Source of the DNA: Sulfitobacter sp. DSM 110093
GTDB lineage: Bacteria > Pseudomonadota > Alphaproteobacteria > Rhodobacterales > Rhodobacteraceae
Direction: 5' to 3'
DNA length: 64,000 nucleotides
Assembly: GCF_022788715.1 (NCBI RefSeq)
Contig: NZ_CP085167.1
Location: forward strand, 1,609,001 to 1,673,000
Shown: positions 38,262 through 46,593 of the stretch, piece after piece
How the letters are laid out: the number at the start of each line of letters is the position of its first letter
Position numbering within the stretch: the stretch's first letter is position 1
The notes under the pieces: generated by a model
Told to the model about the DNA's origin: nothing
Seen by the model: the letters and a program-made list of their open reading frames with translations, nothing else
The model's database searches: none
Made by a program: the position numbers and the translations under genes

Positions 38262-39419
38262 ATGAAAACCATCACCACGACAGCCGATCTCGCGCAATTC
38301 TGTGAAGAGGCGGCCCGCCATGAATATGTGACCGTCGATACCGAATTTCTGCGCGAACGCACCTACTATTCCAAGCTGTGCCTCGTCCAGCTCGCGATGC
38401 CCGGCACCGACGACAGCAACGCCGTGCTGGTCGACCCGCTGGCCGAGGGCATCTCGCTAGAGCCGCTTTATACGCTTTTTCGCGACACGTCGGTTGTCAA
38501 AGTGTTCCACGCGGCACGACAAGACCTTGAGATTTTCTTTGTCGATGCCGAAGTTTTCCCTGAGCCGCTGTTCGACACCCAAGTGGCCGCGATGGTCTGC
38601 GGCTTTGGCGAACAGGTGGGCTATGAAACGCTGGTGCGTAAGATCGCGCATCAGGCGCTCGATAAAACGTCCCGCTTTACCGATTGGTCGCGCCGTCCGC
38701 TGACCGATGCACAGAAAACTTATGCGCTGGCCGACGTCACCCACCTGCGCCAGATTTACGAGTTTCTGGCCGGTAAGCTGGAGCAGACAGGCCGCGCACG
38801 TTGGGTTGCTGAAGAGCTGGAAACGTTGCTCAGCCCCGATACCTATGTGACCCAACTGCAGGATGCGTGGAAACGTGTCAAAACCCGGACCAATTCGCCG
38901 AAGTTCTTGGCGATCGTACGGGAACTGGCTGCATTCCGCGAGGACTATGCCCGCACCCGCAATATCCCGCGCAACCGGGTGTTTAAGGATGACGCGTTGG
39001 TCGAATTGGCCAGCCTCAAGCCTTCGAACGGAGAAGAGTTGAACCGCGCCCGCCTGCTGCTCCGCGAGGCCCGCAAGGGTGAAATCGCCGAGGGTATTTT
39101 GAAAGCCGTGGCCGCAGGCGTGACCTGCAAACCAGGCGATATGCCTCAGCCTGACCGAAAGCGCGAGAAGCTACAGGTGAACCCGGCGCTGGCCGATCTT
39201 TTGCGTGTGCTGCTTAAGGCCAAGACCGAAAGCGCGGGCGTCGCGGCCAAGCTGATCGCTTCGGCCAGTGATTTAGACATGCTTTCTGCCGGGGAGCGTG
39301 ACGTGCAAGCGTTGCGCGGCTGGCGGCACGAAGTCTTTGGCGCCGATGCCCTGCTGCTTTGCGAGGGCAAAATCGCCTTGGCGGCAGACGGCAATGACGT
39401 GAAAACCGTAAAGGTCTGA
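38262..39419 (+). CDS. rnd: Ribonuclease D
   Basis: The 385-residue DEDD exonuclease has the expected motifs: VTVDTEFLRERTYY (Exo I), VFHAARQDLEIFFVDAE (Exo II) and YALADVTHLRQIYEFL (Exo III). An HRDC domain follows at about residues 205-290 (NSPKFLAIVRELAAFREDYA). It trims 3' ends of tRNA and other stable RNAs. The ATG lies 80 bases after purN; it may be read from the purMN promoter. Confidence 0.95.
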   Translation: MKTITTTADLAQFCEEAARHEYVTVDTEFLRERTYYSKLCLVQLAMPGTDDSNAVLVDPLAEGISLEPLYTLFRDTSVVKVFHAARQDLEIFFVDAEVFPEPLFDTQVAAMVCGFGEQVGYETLVRKIAHQALDKTSRFTDWSRRPLTDAQKTYALADVTHLRQIYEFLAGKLEQTGRARWVAEELETLLSPDTYVTQLQDAWKRVKTRTNSPKFLAIVRELAAFREDYARTRNIPRNRVFKDDALVELASLKPSNGEELNRARLLLREARKGEIAEGILKAVAAGVTCKPGDMPQPDRKREKLQVNPALADLLRVLLKAKTESAGVAAKLIASASDLDMLSAGERDVQALRGWRHEVFGADALLLCEGKIALAADGNDVKTVKV

Positions 39420-39423
39420 AACG

Positions 39424-39451
39424 AAAAGAGCCGCCCGATCAGGGGCGGCTC
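39424..39451 (-). terminator. Intrinsic terminator for the minus-strand lipoprotein gene
   Basis: A perfect 9-bp stem (GAGCCGCCC with GGGCGGCTC) is followed on the minus strand by TTTT. It sits between convergent rnd and the lipoprotein gene and may slow both. Confidence 0.8.
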
Positions 39452-39475
39452 AACTCGGCAAGGCGCGGTGGAATC

Positions 39476-39994
39476 TCAGCGGCGTGACACCAATGTGTTC
39501 AGCTGCCCTTGAACGCGAATCTCACGCACACCGATCAGATCTTCGTCAGTCAGACGCCGCCCGGCGATAACTTCGCGAGTGGGTTGGCTGCCTTGGCGTG
39601 TCGCTTTGTCGGGGCGGATCCCCTCCAATCGATAAGTCAAAACACCGTCGACGGGCAATTCATCAACCGTTGCGGGGGTCAGACGTACCGCATAGATACC
39701 CTGTCGCGCGGCCAGCCCCGTGGCGCGCAGAATCGCACCACCCGGCACAGGCTCAATCGTCAGGTCGGTGATCTGCTCAAAGGGACGCCCCTCATAGGTG
39801 TCGACCTCAACTGCGCGTCTGGCAAAAAGACCACGACGTTGCGGGATCAGTGGGTTCGTGCTCTCCGCCGGTGCAGCCTCAACCGAGCGGGCAGGGCCGA
39901 ACCAATTCATCGGGTTGATACGGCTGTCACGCACCGTGCCGCAGGCGGATACCAAGAGGGTCGAGGCCAAAAGAGCGAGGGTTGTCTTGCGCAT
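39476..39994 (-). CDS. Lipoprotein of unknown function
   Basis: The 172-residue product has signal MRKTTLALLASTLLVSACG with the lipobox Cys at residue 18, then INPMNWFGPARS, a Roseobacter-type motif following the anchor. The folded part (residues about 65-170) has no family I recognise. A GTTAAGTTAAC palindrome lies just upstream of the start (40005-40015) and may belong to its promoter or to a regulator site. Confidence 0.8.
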   Translation of the reverse strand: MRKTTLALLASTLLVSACGTVRDSRINPMNWFGPARSVEAAPAESTNPLIPQRRGLFARRAVEVDTYEGRPFEQITDLTIEPVPGGAILRATGLAARQGIYAVRLTPATVDELPVDGVLTYRLEGIRPDKATRQGSQPTREVIAGRRLTDEDLIGVREIRVQGQLNTLVSRR

Positions 39995-40120
39995 AAGATC
40001 CGCCGTTAAGTTAACTTGTCTTGTGCTACCCCATCACGCAGGCCTTGGGAAGGGGGTGGACCTTTGCGCATCGGCATCCTACCTGTCAAACAGTGAAATT
40101 CACCCAAAGAGAGTGCACAG

Positions 40121-40531
40121 ATGGCCACGCCCGCCTTTGAAGAACTGGTCGAAGATTTCGAGTTTCTGGAAGACTGGGAAGACCGTTATCGTCATGTTAT
40201 CGATCTTGGCAAAGCAATGGACCCGCTGGCCGAGCCGCTGCGCGTGCCCGCGACCAAGGTGGACGGTTGCGCCTCTCAGGTCTGGCTGCATGCGCAGTTC
40301 GAGGGTGGGAAACTGCATTTCGACGGGGCGAGCGACGCGATGATCGTGTCGGGGCTGATCGCTGTTTTGCGTATGCTTTATAATGGTCTAACGCCTGCGG
40401 ACGTTAGCCGCGTCGATGCGAAAGCGGAGTTGGCACGGCTGGGGTTGAACGACCACCTATCGGCGCAACGCTCCAACGGTTTGCGGGCAATGATCGAGCG
40501 CGTGCGCGAAACGGCAGCTCAGGAAGCGTGA
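40121..40531 (+). CDS. sufE: SufE-family Fe-S assembly protein
   Basis: The 136-residue protein has the SufE signature KVDGCASQVWLHAQFEGG with the sulphur-accepting Cys50, then DAMIVSGLIAVLRMLYNGLT. SufE accepts persulphide from the desulphurase SufS and stimulates cluster building. It stands alone here, away from any suf operon, which is common in this group. Confidence 0.95.
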   Translation: MATPAFEELVEDFEFLEDWEDRYRHVIDLGKAMDPLAEPLRVPATKVDGCASQVWLHAQFEGGKLHFDGASDAMIVSGLIAVLRMLYNGLTPADVSRVDAKAELARLGLNDHLSAQRSNGLRAMIERVRETAAQEA

Positions 40532-40535
40532 AGGC

Positions 40536-41180
40536 TTAGAGGTCGCGCAGCGCGGTCTGTAGATCTCCATAGCCCGTAAATCGCCGCTCAAAGGCGAGAC
40601 CCAACCGCGCCGCGCAATCGCGGGCCTTGTCCGTCAGTGCCGGGTCGTCAGTCTGCGCCTGATAGACCAATTTCTCGTAATTTCCGAAATACATGTCGCG
40701 CAGCTCTGGATGTCGGTCGAGGCCCATAGGCTTGATGATGAAAGCCTCAAACTGCCGCACCAGAAAATCGGTGAGGTAGAAGGTGGTGATCTCATCTTCC
40801 GAGGTTTTGGCAAAGCTCTCGTTGCCCTGAAAAAAGCTGTAGCAATGCGGCCCCGCGACCATCTGCACGCCCATCTCTTCACAAGCCCGTTCCAGCCCGC
40901 CGCCCGTGCCGCAATCGGCATAGACGACAAAGAAATCGTCATAGTCCGTGCGGTGTTTGGCGACCGTGTCGCGCACCGCTTGGGTGATCTTTTCCGGGTA
41001 GAGGTGATATTTCGCGGGCAGACAGGTCAGGTCCAGATGGGTCCAGCCGTTCGCGGCCTTCAGATCCAATATCTCACGGGCCAGCGCGCCACAGGCGATC
41101 AGCAAGATACGGCCCGCGCGGGTGGGCGCGAGCCCCTCTTGGGTGAGGGTCCGATCATCTGGCAAATTGCTGTCGCTCAT
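40536..41180 (-). CDS. DUF1638-family protein beside a corrinoid protein gene
   Basis: The 214-residue protein is DUF1638: ILLIACGALAREILDLKAAN, LTCLPAKYHLYPEKI, VVYADCGTGGGLERACEEMG and GPHCYSFFQGNE. Four conserved Cys-containing turns (ACGAL, ADCGT, ERACE, GPHCY) hint at a metal or corrinoid-related site. It follows the corrinoid protein gene by 55 bases on the same strand. DUF1638 genes often sit with corrinoid methyltransferases, so a role in corrinoid loading, reactivation or methyl transfer is inferred. Confidence 0.85.
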   Translation of the reverse strand: MSDSNLPDDRTLTQEGLAPTRAGRILLIACGALAREILDLKAANGWTHLDLTCLPAKYHLYPEKITQAVRDTVAKHRTDYDDFFVVYADCGTGGGLERACEEMGVQMVAGPHCYSFFQGNESFAKTSEDEITTFYLTDFLVRQFEAFIIKPMGLDRHPELRDMYFGNYEKLVYQAQTDDPALTDKARDCAARLGLAFERRFTGYGDLQTALRDL

Positions 41181-41235
41181 GGCGTCACCATCGCATGTCA
41201 CCGATGCCAAAGCCAAGTGGAGCGGTGCCAGCAGC

Positions 41236-41934
41236 CTAGGCGTTGGCGGAGTTATGTTTCCGGCCCATCCAGTCTTTGGCCGTTTCCACTGCTACGGCGG
41301 CATCGCGGCAATAGGCGTCAGCCCCGATGGCCTTGCCGAACTCTTCGTTCAGCGGCGCGCCACCGACCAGCACGATATAGTCATCGCGCTTGCCCTGTTC
41401 GACCAACGTATCGATCACGACTTTCATATAGGGCATGGTGGTGGTCAGCAGCGCTGACATGCCAAGGATGTCGGCCTGTTCGGCTTCAAGCGCTTCGAGA
41501 TAGGCTTCGACCGCGTTGTTGATCCCAAGATCGACAACTTCAAAACCCGCGCCTTCCATCATCATGCCGACAAGGTTTTTGCCGATGTCGTGGATGTCGC
41601 CTTTGACTGTGCCGATCACCATCTTGCCCACACGCGGCGCGCCGGTTTCGGCGAGCAGCGGCTTGAGGATCGCCATGCCGCCCTTCATCGCATTGGCGGC
41701 CAGCAGCACTTCGGGCACAAAGAGAATACCGTCGCGGAAATCCGCGCCGACGATGGTCATCCCGCCGACCAGCGCTTTGGTCAGAACTTCGTAGGGTTCC
41801 CAGCCGCGGTCGAGCAGGATTTGAACGGCCTCTTCGATCTCTTCCTTGAGACCGTCATAGAGGTCATCGAACATCTGCTGGACCAGTTCTTCGTCGTCCA
41901 ACTCGGCCAGGATGATATCGTCTTCTTCTGACAT
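41236..41934 (-). CDS. Corrinoid (cobalamin-binding) methyltransferase carrier protein
   Basis: The ATG giving MSEEDDIILAELDDEELVQQ yields 232 residues. Residues about 10-100 form the helical B12-binding cap (VPEVLLAANAMKGGMAILKP). The Rossmann domain holds GTVKGDIHDIGKNLVGMMME with the lower-ligand motif DxHxxG, and later ILGMSALLTTTMPYMK and IVLVGGAPLNEEF. This is the MetH-type cap plus B12 module as a separate protein (MtbC/MttC-like). With the homocysteine methyltransferase at 43.2 kb it could be part of a split methionine synthase. Confidence 0.93.
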   Translation of the reverse strand: MSEEDDIILAELDDEELVQQMFDDLYDGLKEEIEEAVQILLDRGWEPYEVLTKALVGGMTIVGADFRDGILFVPEVLLAANAMKGGMAILKPLLAETGAPRVGKMVIGTVKGDIHDIGKNLVGMMMEGAGFEVVDLGINNAVEAYLEALEAEQADILGMSALLTTTMPYMKVVIDTLVEQGKRDDYIVLVGGAPLNEEFGKAIGADAYCRDAAVAVETAKDWMGRKHNSANA

Positions 41935-42108
41935 GGTGTTTCCTTCTGCTGGGCGTGCAGGTGCATGACACTTGGGCCCTTGTCTCACGGAATGTTAGCG
42001 CCGGGGTCGCAGTTTGCGACATCGGCCGCGCCATGCGCGACGCCTTGGGGGCAAACTACTGCTTTTTGCGGTGTAAGGACAAGGGTTTGCGCAAGTTTAC
42101 TTGCTGAT

Positions 42109-42123
42109 GTTCGCGCAATGTTC
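42109..42123 (+). promoter_or_regulatory. Candidate LexA box (GTTC-N7-GTTC)
   Basis: GTTC GCGCAAT GTTC is an exact match to the direct-repeat operator used by alphaproteobacterial LexA. It ends 12 bases before the ATG of a radical SAM gene of the COG1533 'DNA repair photolyase' group, where a repressor would block the promoter. The match and position are seen; the regulation is inferred. Confidence 0.75.
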
Positions 42124-42135
42124 TAACCTTCTTTC

Positions 42136-43212
42136 ATGGATAGGGAAGACCAGCGATTCCGCGTGCTTGGCCGCGCGGCAGGCAGCAATGATGCGGGCCG
42201 GTTCGAGCGTCACGCCCGCGTGGCAGAGGACGATGGCTGGGCGCGGGAAGAGGTGCTTCCGGTGCTGCGGACCAACACCAGCATCGAGGTGCCGCGCCGG
42301 GTGATTACTTACAACCGCTCGCCGGATCTGCCTTTTGATCGGTCGATCAACCCGTACCGCGGTTGCGAACATGGCTGCGTTTACTGTTTCGCACGGCCCA
42401 GCCACGCCTATCTTGGCCTGTCGCCGGGGCTGGATTTTGAGACGCAGTTGATCGCCCGCCCCGAAGCCCCGGCGGTGCTAGCGCGAGAACTGCGCGCGAA
42501 ACGCTATGAGGTCGCGCCCATTGCTATCGGCACGAGCACCGACCCGTATCAGCCGATCGAAAAGACCCATGGCATCATGCGTGACTGTCTTGAGGTACTG
42601 TCTGACTTCAATCATCCGGTCGCGATTGTCACCAAGGGCAGTCTGATCGAGCGGGACATTGATATTTTGAGCGATATGGCCAAACGCGGCCTCGCCGCAG
42701 TGGGAATTTCGGTGACAACGCTCGATGCCCGCCTCAGCCGATTGATGGAACCGCGCGCGCCAGCGCCGCAGCGGCGGTTGCAGGTGATCCGGAGGCTGTC
42801 GGAGGCTGGAATTCCGGTGCGGATCATGGCGTCCCCAATGGTTCCGGCGCTGACCGATCCAGAGTTGGAGGCGATCCTTGCCGCCGGGCGCGATGCCGGG
42901 GCGCGGCACGCCAGTTGGATCATGCTGCGCCTGCCGCGTGAGGTATCGCCGCTGGTGCAAGAATGGCTTGCGACCCATTATCCCGACCGGGCCGAGCGGA
43001 TCATGGCGCGGCTGCGCGATATGCATGGTGGAAAGGAATACGACGCAGGCTGGCACAAACGCATGCGGGGCGAGGGGCCCTATGCGCAGATGGTGGCGCA
43101 GCGTTTTAATCTGGCGGTCAAACGGCTGGGGCTAACCCGCGCGGGCGTGCCGCTGCGCTGCGATCTGTTTCGACCGCCCTCCGAAAAGGGCGATCAATTG
43201 AGCTTGTTCTAA
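42136..43212 (+). CDS. PA0069-family radical SAM protein (SplB-like, COG1533)
   Basis: The 358-residue protein has the cluster motif NPYRGCEHGCVYCFARPSHA (CxxxCxxC form), then a typical partial TIM barrel with AIGTSTDPYQPIEK, AIVTKGSLIERDIDIL and SVTTLDARLSRLMEPRAPAP. The name links it to spore photoproduct lyase-like repair, but its substrate is unproven. A LexA-type operator lies directly upstream, so SOS control is plausible. No ribosome site precedes the ATG, so translation may be near-leaderless. Confidence 0.92.
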   Translation: MDREDQRFRVLGRAAGSNDAGRFERHARVAEDDGWAREEVLPVLRTNTSIEVPRRVITYNRSPDLPFDRSINPYRGCEHGCVYCFARPSHAYLGLSPGLDFETQLIARPEAPAVLARELRAKRYEVAPIAIGTSTDPYQPIEKTHGIMRDCLEVLSDFNHPVAIVTKGSLIERDIDILSDMAKRGLAAVGISVTTLDARLSRLMEPRAPAPQRRLQVIRRLSEAGIPVRIMASPMVPALTDPELEAILAAGRDAGARHASWIMLRLPREVSPLVQEWLATHYPDRAERIMARLRDMHGGKEYDAGWHKRMRGEGPYAQMVAQRFNLAVKRLGLTRAGVPLRCDLFRPPSEKGDQLSLF

Positions 43213-43215
43213 GGC

Positions 43216-44229
43216 TTAGCTCCGGCGGCGGCCGCGGCGTGGCGCGCGCACTGGACCTTGACCGTCGGTGCCGTCGCTTTCGGACGAGAAATCACCTATC
43301 TCTTCGCGGATCTGCTCCAAAGTGGGGGCCGGGCCTTTTTCGGTGCTGTCGAGCGCTTCGCGCATCGCGACCAAATGCTCGGGCAGGGTGCCACAGCAGC
43401 CGCCGATGACGCTGGCCCCCGCGTCCCGCGCCATGGTCGCATAGCGCGCCATCAACTCGGGCGTGCCATCATAGTGGATGTGGCCTTCGACGTATTTCGG
43501 AATGCCCGCGTTGCCCTTGGAGATGATCGGCAGCGTGCCATTCTTTGCAGCGAAACCGAGCACGGTGCGCAGCAGATCAGATGCGCCCGTACCGCAGTTG
43601 GCGCCATATGCCAGCGGCGTGTTGTCCAGCCCGTGGACCATATCGACCATCCCTTCGGAGGTCAGGCCCATCATCGTGCGGCCCGCGGTGTCGAAGCTCA
43701 TCGTGCCGCACCATGGCAGACCCGCCAGCGCGAAGCCTTCGGCAGCGGCGCGGTATTCTTCGGGGGCGCTGATCGTCTCCAGCCAACCGATATCGGCACC
43801 ACCAGCCTTGAGACCATCAGCGGTTTCGTGGAACATCTCAACGGCGAGGGAGTGGGTCAGCGTGCCGACCGGCTCCATGATCTCACCCGTGGGGCCGACA
43901 GAGCCTGCGACGATGACTTTGCGCTCGGCGGTATCAGCCACTTCGCGTGCCAGTTCGGCAGAAACGCGGCTCAGCTCATGAACGCGCTTTTCAGCGCCGT
44001 GCAGTTTGAGCCGCGAAGCATTGGCCCCAAAAGAGTTGGTCAGGAACAGGTCACTGCCCGAATCCACTGCAAACCGGTAAAGCTTGATGATCTTCTTAGG
44101 CTCATCAGTGTTCCACATCTCAGGCGCGTCGCCTGACATCAGCCCCATGTTGAACAGATTGGTGCCCGTGGCCCCATCCGCGAGCAATGTGCCCTTTTCA
44201 GCGAGAAGATCGGTGAATGCGTTGCTCAT
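43216..44229 (-). CDS. bmt: Homocysteine S-methyltransferase (betaine- or corrinoid-dependent; MetH module)
   Basis: The 337-residue protein is the homocysteine-binding Zn barrel: GTLLADGATGTNLFNMGLM, LFLTNSFGANASRLKLHG, AGSVGPTGEIMEP, then the Zn cysteines in YGANCGTGASD and VIGGCCGTLPEH. The C-terminus adds a Glu/Ser-rich then basic tail (RAPRRGRRRS). Databases call it betaine-homocysteine methyltransferase. A free corrinoid protein gene 1.3 kb away makes a split MetH role equally likely. The start has AGGAG about seven bases upstream. Confidence 0.92.
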   Translation of the reverse strand: MSNAFTDLLAEKGTLLADGATGTNLFNMGLMSGDAPEMWNTDEPKKIIKLYRFAVDSGSDLFLTNSFGANASRLKLHGAEKRVHELSRVSAELAREVADTAERKVIVAGSVGPTGEIMEPVGTLTHSLAVEMFHETADGLKAGGADIGWLETISAPEEYRAAAEGFALAGLPWCGTMSFDTAGRTMMGLTSEGMVDMVHGLDNTPLAYGANCGTGASDLLRTVLGFAAKNGTLPIISKGNAGIPKYVEGHIHYDGTPELMARYATMARDAGASVIGGCCGTLPEHLVAMREALDSTEKGPAPTLEQIREEIGDFSSESDGTDGQGPVRAPRRGRRRS

Positions 44230-44289
44230 GGGGGCTCCTGTGGGGTCTGGGAATTTCGCCTGATGTCACGATGGGTTCATAGGGGCAAT

Positions 44290-44315
44290 CTCATAATATT
44301 CATCTTCATTATGAG
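44290..44315. promoter_or_regulatory. AT-rich palindrome upstream of bmt
   Basis: A perfect 8-bp inverted repeat (CTCATAAT with ATTATGAG, 10-base spacer) lies 61 bases before the methyltransferase start, in a GC-rich background. It could be an operator for a methionine or SAH-responsive repressor, or part of the promoter. No known motif was matched with certainty. Confidence 0.45.
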
Positions 44316-44332
44316 GGCAGGCGGGTAGAGTG

Positions 44333-44355
44333 CACCCCGGCGCGTGGCCGGGGTG
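44333..44355 (-). terminator. GC hairpin after the zeta-inhibitor gene
   Basis: A perfect 9-bp stem (CACCCCGGC with GCCGGGGTG) has a 5-base loop, 8 bases beyond the DUF1476 stop. It is very stable but lacks a T-run on the minus strand. Confidence 0.6.
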
Positions 44356-44363
44356 AGTGGGGG

Positions 44364-44681
44364 TTAGCTGGTTTCGCTCAGAAGCTGCGCTTTGGCTTCG
44401 GCCATCAGGGTCTGCATCTTGGCGCGGATCGTCGCTTCATCGGCGCGGTCGCCCAAGTCGCCAGAGACTTTGCGGTAAACATCTTCGTCGCCCGCCTCTT
44501 CGAAGTCGGATTTCACGACCTCTTTGGCGTAGTCGTCGGCGTCGCTGCCCGATTTGCCTAAAAGTTCAGCAGCCCAGAGGCCCAACAGTTTGTTTCGGCG
44601 CGCCTCGGCGCGGAATTGCATGTCTGCATCGTGGGCGAACTTGTTTTCAAAGGCGTTGGCGCGGTCGTCAAAGTTGCTCAT
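44364..44681 (-). CDS. F1-ATPase zeta-subunit inhibitor (DUF1476)
   Basis: The 105-residue protein matches DUF1476, the alphaproteobacterial zeta subunit first described in Paracoccus: [40 protein letters not shown] and [20 protein letters not shown]. The N-terminal segment inserts into F1 and blocks ATP hydrolysis, a role like mitochondrial IF1. It is divergent from purC with 167 bases between. Confidence 0.95.
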   Translation of the reverse strand: MSNFDDRANAFENKFAHDADMQFRAEARRNKLLGLWAAELLGKSGSDADDYAKEVVKSDFEEAGDEDVYRKVSGDLGDRADEATIRAKMQTLMAEAKAQLLSETS

Positions 44682-44848
44682 GGAGGGTCTCCGATTGCTT
44701 TGGTTACCCTATTCATATGCGGTCGCCTCCGCCTTCCCACAAGTGGCGCGTCAAAGGTGACGGGCCATGCTTGCAGCAGCGGGGTGGTTGCACTAAGAGA
44801 AGCGCAAGCGGCGGGGATGTTCCCCGCCCCCTGTTGGAAAGGATGCCC

Positions 44849-45610
44849 ATGGCCCGGCGCAACAAGATCTACGAAGGCAAGGCAAAGATCCTCTATGAAG
44901 GTCCTGAGCCCGGCACCATCGTGCAATATTTCAAAGACGATGCGACGGCCTTTAACGCCGAGAAGAAAGCCACGATCGAGGGCAAGGGCGTGTTGAACAA
45001 CCGCCTGTCCGAGTTCTTTATGACCGGGCTGAACAACATCGGCGTGCCGACGCATTTCATCAAACGCCTGAACATGCGCGAACAGCTCGTGCGGCAGGTT
45101 GAGATCATTCCGCTAGAAGTGATCGTGCGCAACTATGCGGCCGGCTCCATGTCCAAGCGTCTTGGCATCGAAGAAGGCACACAGCTGCCGCGCCCGATTG
45201 TCGAATATTGCTACAAAGACGACGCGCTTGGTGATCCGCTGGTCACCGAGGAGCATATCGCCGCCTTTGGCTGGGCAACTCAGCAAGATATGGACGATAT
45301 CCTGAGCCTCGCGCTGCGGGTCAATGACTTCATGTCGGGCGTGATGATGGCCGTCGGCATCAAGCTGGTTGACTTCAAGATCGAGATTGGCCGCGTTTAC
45401 GATGGTGACTTCCAACGTCTGATCGTCGCCGATGAGATCAGCCCCGACAGCTGCCGCCTGTGGGACATCGAGACGGGCCAGAAGCTCGACAAAGATGTGT
45501 TCCGCCGCGATCTTGGCTCGCTTACCGATGCCTATACCGAAGTGGCCAAACGTCTGGGCGTAATGCCTAAAAACAATCAGCCGGTCTCCAAGCCGACGTT
45601 GATCAACTAA
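44849..45610 (+). CDS. purC: SAICAR synthetase
   Basis: The ATG with GGAAAGG six bases upstream gives 253 residues. Seen: [40 protein letters not shown], the substrate loop [20 protein letters not shown] and [10 protein letters not shown]. It joins aspartate to CAIR in purine synthesis. An in-frame ATG two codons earlier abuts the ribosome site and is less likely. Confidence 0.97.
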   Translation: MARRNKIYEGKAKILYEGPEPGTIVQYFKDDATAFNAEKKATIEGKGVLNNRLSEFFMTGLNNIGVPTHFIKRLNMREQLVRQVEIIPLEVIVRNYAAGSMSKRLGIEEGTQLPRPIVEYCYKDDALGDPLVTEEHIAAFGWATQQDMDDILSLALRVNDFMSGVMMAVGIKLVDFKIEIGRVYDGDFQRLIVADEISPDSCRLWDIETGQKLDKDVFRRDLGSLTDAYTEVAKRLGVMPKNNQPVSKPTLIN

Positions 45611-45658
45611 CGCGGCTTCGCCGTTCAATTTGCAGATGTTACAAAGGGGTGTCGCGCC

Positions 45659-45889
45659 ATGAAAGCACGGGTGCATGTGATGCTGAAGAATGGGGTTCTC
45701 GACCCTCAGGGCGAAGCTGTTCGCCACGCGCTCGGAGCCTTGGGCTTTGACGGGGTGAATGGCGTGCGTCAGGGCAAGGTGATCGAGTTGGACCTTGCCG
45801 AGGGCACGACCGAGGCCGATGTGACCGCCATGTGCGAAAAGCTCTTGGCCAATACGGTGATCGAATCCTATTCGGTGGAGCTGGCCTGA
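45659..45889 (+). CDS. purS: FGAM synthase subunit PurS
   Basis: The 76-residue PurS ([40 protein letters not shown]) bridges PurQ and PurL in the three-part FGAM synthase. It shares TGATG with purQ. purL itself is not in this window. Confidence 0.96.
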   Translation: MKARVHVMLKNGVLDPQGEAVRHALGALGFDGVNGVRQGKVIELDLAEGTTEADVTAMCEKLLANTVIESYSVELA

Positions 45890-46557
45890 TGCACGCAGCG
45901 GTAGTTGTCTTCCCCGGGTCCAATTGCGACCGCGACCTTGCCGTGGCTTTCAAAGCCGCGGGCGCCAAGGTTTCCATGGTCTGGCACAAGGACAGCGAAC
46001 TGCCGCAAGGCGTTGATATCGTAGGCATTCCCGGCGGGTTCTCCTATGGGGATTACCTGCGCTGCGGGGCCATTGCCGCGAATTCGCCGATCTGCCGCTC
46101 TGTGGCGGCTCATGCCAATCGCGGCGGGTATGTGCTGGGCATCTGCAATGGCTTTCAGGTGCTGACCGAAACGGGTCTGCTGCCCGGCGCGCTCCTGCGC
46201 AATGCGGGGCTGAAATACATCTGCAAGACTGTCGGCCTTAAGGTTGAGACCACGGTCAGCGATTATACTTCTGAATACAACGCCGGTCAGGTCATCAACA
46301 TTCCGATCGCGCACCATGACGGCAATTACTTTGCCGATGATGAGACAATTGCGAAACTGCGCGGCGAAGATCGTGTGGCGTTCAGCTATGCCGAGAACCC
46401 GAATGGTGCACGCGATGATATCGCCGGAATCCTGTCGGAAAACCGCCGTGTGCTGGGCATGATGCCGCATCCTGAGCGGGCAGCGGAAGTGGCCCATGGC
46501 AATACGGATGGGGCGGCGCTCTTTCGCGCATTGACTGGCGCATTGCAGACTGCTTGA
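45889..46557 (+). CDS. purQ: FGAM synthase glutaminase subunit PurQ
   Basis: The 222-residue class I glutamine amidotransferase has the nucleophile Cys in [13 protein letters not shown], the oxyanion region [16 protein letters not shown], and the His/Glu pair in [14 protein letters not shown]. It supplies ammonia to PurL. It starts within the purS stop codon. A sensor-kinase gene follows after 36 bases on the same strand. Confidence 0.97.
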   Translation: MHAAVVVFPGSNCDRDLAVAFKAAGAKVSMVWHKDSELPQGVDIVGIPGGFSYGDYLRCGAIAANSPICRSVAAHANRGGYVLGICNGFQVLTETGLLPGALLRNAGLKYICKTVGLKVETTVSDYTSEYNAGQVINIPIAHHDGNYFADDETIAKLRGEDRVAFSYAENPNGARDDIAGILSENRRVLGMMPHPERAAEVAHGNTDGAALFRALTGALQTA

Positions 46558-46593
46558 CTTGAGTGCAATGCGCGTAAAGCGTAAGTTGCCACG

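Noticed and set aside
44230..44290. SAM or SAH riboswitch before the homocysteine methyltransferase
   Set aside because: I could not find the conserved cores of SAM-II, SAM-V or SAH riboswitches. The leader is too short and lacks the pairing.
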